Origin: Rhynchonema sp. JSB1_4
Lineage: Eukaryota > Nematoda > Chromadorea > Monhysterida > Xyalidae
Length of the DNA stretch: 18,554 nucleotides
Assembly: GCA_030248065.1 (NCBI GenBank)
Contig: JASAMV010005086.1
Coordinates: forward strand, 1-18,554
Reading direction: 5' to 3'
A model generated the notes under the pieces. The model was not told the DNA's origin. It worked only from the letters and a program-made list of their open reading frames with translations, and searched no databases. Shown here piece by piece: positions 15,332-18,554 of the stretch (position 1 is the first letter of the stretch; each line of letters begins with the position of its first letter). Made by a program: the position numbers and the translations under genes.

Positions 15332-18300
15332 ATGCGCAACCCAAATCGATCCTCGTATCGAGATCGGCGAAGACAGCAAGTGAGTCCCATTCCCATTGCC
15401 TTGCCATTATCATTTTGCCATCAGACACGCACACACGGGATCGGGTTTTGGTTGCCACCTTGCTTCGGCCCTGCCCTGGTGGGGGAGGAGAGCAGCGTAA
15501 ATCGCTTGTGAATAAACCAGAAACGCTTAAAATTAGCATCAGTTGTTTTTTTGCATACTGATCCCCAGGCGGCGTACTCAATCCCGCCAACAGCGGATGT
15601 CGATCCAACCTTATCGGCCGAGGACCAGGTTCGCGAATGTGTGCGCATCGTGCTGCAACCGGATTCGGCACAATGGCAGCGCATCGCACATCTGAACACG
15701 TTGGCGCACGTGCTGGCACGAGTCAAACGTCGATCGCCGACACCCGCTGCCAATCAGCAGCAGGATCAGGCTGCAGCTAACACAACCGCGACGCCGGCCA
15801 ATCATGTGGTGTTCTCTTATGATTTCATACAACAATGCTGTCTGGCGTAAGTTATAGTTGGAAATTTCAGTTATTGTTCATGTGTCATTGGCCTGGTTAT
15901 GGATGCAGCGCGTATGAGGACAAGGACAGTACGACCGAACACCTGGATAAATTTTCATGAAGTCGTACTGCATTACTTAGATTATTAGGAGCCAGGTATT
16001 TGTACCAGAGAGCGCGCTCACCGTAAGGCCGCGTACGGATATTTCTGAAACTAATGTTTTATTATATGTCCAATGTTTCATAAATGTAATCGCTCCGTCT
16101 CTATCTGCACGCAACACTGGAGCATTTTCTGGAACTTTTCCCACGTTTATGCTTGTGTTATGCCAGCAAACTGCAGCCACGTGCACACGCTGCCGCCAAA
16201 CCAAATATTGCAATTTGCTTGAATAACACAATCATAAATACTGTGAAAAGTTCCAGAAAAAGGTGCCAGTTTGGCGCAATACAGATGCAGATGGAACTAT
16301 TTCTGGAACCTTTTGTATACATCCGTACGCGGCCCAATGTGCGAAAACCGTGAAGACATTTTGCTAAACTTTGTGATCGGTCCGGTCTCACGGTTTCGTA
16401 TGACAGCATATTTCGAAAACATTTTGGAACATAATTCATGGTCGCGTCCGCATGACCACGACGGAACCATACTTCAAAGTTTGATTTTGCGCCATTCTAT
16501 TCTTGATGTATCTTCCTCGGAACCATAAACTAACTAACTGCGTCAATCTATGCGATTCCACCAAATATGCGAAAGTTTTGTTTTTTTGTTTTCAGATTAC
16601 GTAGTTTGCTCAGCGATTCGAGTCAGCCGATTCGTGTGGGTGCTATTCGTGCTCTCAGGCATTTGCTCACAACATTTATGCATGTTGATGTGGCCTTGCA
16701 TTGTCATATTGATTGGCTAGTAGCCAGGTTCGTTGATTGCCGTTGCCGATTATTCTTGCTGAGTTGAATGTTGACATCGAGAAGAAGCCGTTTTTGGAAG
16801 TTGCAGAAATGATGAAATGATGATTTTGTAGGTATCAAGCTGGATGATGTGATCGGATTGCAGTTGTGCCTGTCTGATTCACAGATAGCTCAATAAAAAT
16901 ATCAGAAGAAGGTTCTGATTTCTAGTAGCTTAAAAATCTGAATTTTAAAAAACTTTTAAAAAAATTTTTGCGGTCATTTTTTGCGCTGATCGAATCTAAT
17001 TCTGTGCTGTTAGTCTGGTGATATCCTTACTTCAAAAGACTTCATCAAATGATTCTTCCGGTCTTAACTCTACCACTAACTTTTGATACTGAATGATCTG
17101 TGCAAACAATTTTTGAAATTCCAAGTTCGCACAGTTACGCTTCACTTGTTGACACACAGATGCTTCGACCTGGTGCTCGGCCACCCGTCCGAGCGTGACC
17201 AATGTTTCAAGCTGATTGTATCGCTACTTCACTGCGCGCGTCACACCAACAACGGCTCGGTGACCGGTTGTGCGCTGTCCAGTTCGTTCATCCGGCCGAT
17301 TGCTGCTGTTGCCAAAGACGCGTTCGAATATGGAATCGGCGACGGCGGATGCGATCGGTGGGTGCAGGCGTTTGGTGAATATTAGTGCCGTGCGTGTCAG
17401 CTAGATGCACTGCTTCACACAGCTGACTTTGTTCCGCCGAAATCAATAGTTTATTTTGGTTGGGTCATGCACCAAAACATCGATTTTGAATTCCGTTCAA
17501 CTGCACCGATCGTGGTTTGCACCGCGGCACTAATATTCTAAAGTTTTGCTTCTGTGTCAATGATGAACTACGCTGAGATGTTGCCCGTTTAGTTCTGTTT
17601 TCACAGATGGGAGGGGCACCAGAACATCGTCAGTGTTATGCACTTGATCACCACGGGTCTCAAATGTCCAATAATCTGTCATTGCGTGACGACGGTCAAT
17701 ACGTTCAGCCTTGCCCCGTCGTGTTGTGCCGTTATCTGTGAATTATCGATCGCCCGACCGTCACTGGTGCTGGAAACACTGGGTGCTGGTGGCTGGCTGG
17801 TGTCCGCTTTGTTGACGTGCTCGCACGCACACGCATTTCTGGCTGATGCACTGTGTCAGGTGCGTGTATTGTGTTTTCTCACCATCCTCCCGGCGGTCTT
17901 TTTCGGAATTCCATTATTTTGGTTTTATTTTTCTGTTTTGATCAAACGCGAACCATGTTGCAGGTTCTGTGCTATTGGTGCGATGACCCACGTATTCGAA
18001 TACAACTAGATCTCGCCTCACTCTTTCGGGTTTGGTGGCTTTGTTTTGTCTGATTAAAATTTATTTTGTTACTTTCCCTGCAGTTTATAAAAAAGATACG
18101 TCTATACAACGCAAACGTTATGAAATATTTTTTTATTTCAGCAGCTCACAGCGCCTCTGGTTGATCCACAATATTTGGCGAAAAGTCGTGAAGTAGCTGG
18201 GTATCAGCCGCCAACAAATACGTTAGCCTATTTTGATAATCTTGCGGCAATTTACATAAAGGTAAAATATGCAACGTTTTTTTTCAGTGTTCAATCGTCG

Positions 18301-18554
18301 ATCTTGACGCAATGCAGTCGTATTCTTTGCACGCTGATGTGGCACTGGCCAGCTTTGTTGGTGTTTGCTGCTGATATGCCGCCAACAAAAAAGTCTGCAT
18401 CCGCTCCATCTCCACTCCGGTGAGTAAGAGTTCTGTTTCACTTGTCTGTCATATAACCTGATCGTCGAATAATTTCACGTGCGCGAGAGTGAGCACAATT
18501 GGCTTCCGGGTAGGAGGTAGACGCAAGATCAGCTTTGATGTCTACCTGCTCAGA
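15332..18554 (+). CDS. rict-1: Rictor homologue, N-terminal part (gene continues beyond window)
   Basis: Rictor is the defining scaffold subunit of TORC2, which phosphorylates AGC kinases such as AKT and SGK. Exons: 15332-15379, 15569-15846, 16596-16727, 17160-17357, 17709-17859, 17964-18029 and 18142-18419. All phases agree (383 codons plus 2 nt), and the last donor is GTGAGT. Conserved N-terminal Rictor segments appear in order: AEDQVRECVRIVLQ; LRSLLSDSSQPIRVGAIRAL; DWLVARCFDLVL, which crosses the exon 3/4 junction; ERDQCFKLIVSLLH; CAVICELSIARPSLVLETLG; VLCYWCDDPRIRIQLDL; ILCTLMWHWPALLVF. These match the armadillo-like N-terminal domain of animal Rictor. The start at 15332 gives a basic leader (MRNPNRSSYRDRRRQQ), also common in the family. 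A Gln/Ala/Thr-rich insert (about residues 68-97) is unusual. The rest of the protein lies to the right. The symbol follows the C. elegans orthologue name. Confidence 0.85.
16027..16334. mobile_element. Foldback/MITE in intron 2 of Rictor (308 bp)
   Basis: Perfect 14-bp terminal repeats GGCCGCGTACGGAT (16027-16040) and ATCCGTACGCGGCC (16321-16334). An inner imperfect stem pairs TTCTGGAACTTTTC and TTTATGCTTGTGTTAT (16127-16171) with ATAACACAATCATAAA and GAAAAGTTCCAGAA (about 16222-16260). No target duplication could be read. It accounts for about 40% of the intron. Confidence 0.7.

Noticed and set aside
16892..16897. AATAAA hexamer between Rictor exons
   Set aside because: Lies inside an intron with good coding continuity on both sides; premature polyadenylation is possible but unsupported.
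17638..17708. Upstream extension of the Rictor exon that begins at 17709, and a suspected frameshift near 17700
   Set aside because: Using the acceptor ACGTTCAG at 17708 joins phase 2 from 17357 exactly and gives DR-LAPSCCAVICEL, in line with the Rictor family; no frameshift is needed.
18262..18287. A 26-bp GTAAAA...TTTCAG that looks like an intron in the last Rictor exon
   Set aside because: Removing 26 bp breaks the frame and loses the conserved ILCTLMWHWPALLVF segment, while the frame reads through uninterrupted.

Overview
This looks like about 18.5 kb of a nematode nuclear genome. The coding regions are split by short GT-AG introns with T-rich acceptors ending in CAG. One gene encodes a cysteine-rich DB module, a family best known from nematodes, and another is the 5' part of Rictor, a eukaryote-specific TORC2 subunit. 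The species cannot be named from sequence alone; a plant-parasitic (tylenchid) nematode is possible but is a guess.

Layout. Positions 1-4635 are gene-free and built from nested repeats: GC-rich elements (family U, termini CAGAGGTCGCAATCGGGC), an A/T-tract insertion (family T), arrays of the word TTTCCCGCGGGAAA (family S), and an old imperfect palindrome at 744-4635 centred near 2765. Positions 5088-7423 hold a four-exon gene for a secreted, acidic, helical protein of unknown function. Its first intron carries a hAT-type element (5358-6088) that itself contains a foldback. Positions 8933-10643, perhaps starting upstream, hold a gene for a proline-rich protein ending in a DB module. Positions 11172-15023 are a second repeat island with several hAT-type miniature elements (X1, X2, Y), another U copy (U4), a perfect foldback (Z) split by Y, and a fragment of U (U5). 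From 15332 to the right edge are seven 5' exons of Rictor. All three genes lie on the + strand.

The genes show no obvious functional link. Gene 1 and the DB protein are probably exported, whereas Rictor is an intracellular kinase-complex scaffold. The most distinctive content is the repeat fraction. Several element families with different sequences share one architecture: short terminal inverted repeats, iterated subterminal words containing TAC or GTAC, a G-run/C-run palindrome (GGGGGG-A/T-CCCCCC), and interiors made of iterated near-palindromic words. Four 8-bp target-site duplications and one TA duplication can be read directly, so part of the insertion order can be reconstructed. All exon models are hand-made from splice signals and frame continuity, with no transcript evidence.
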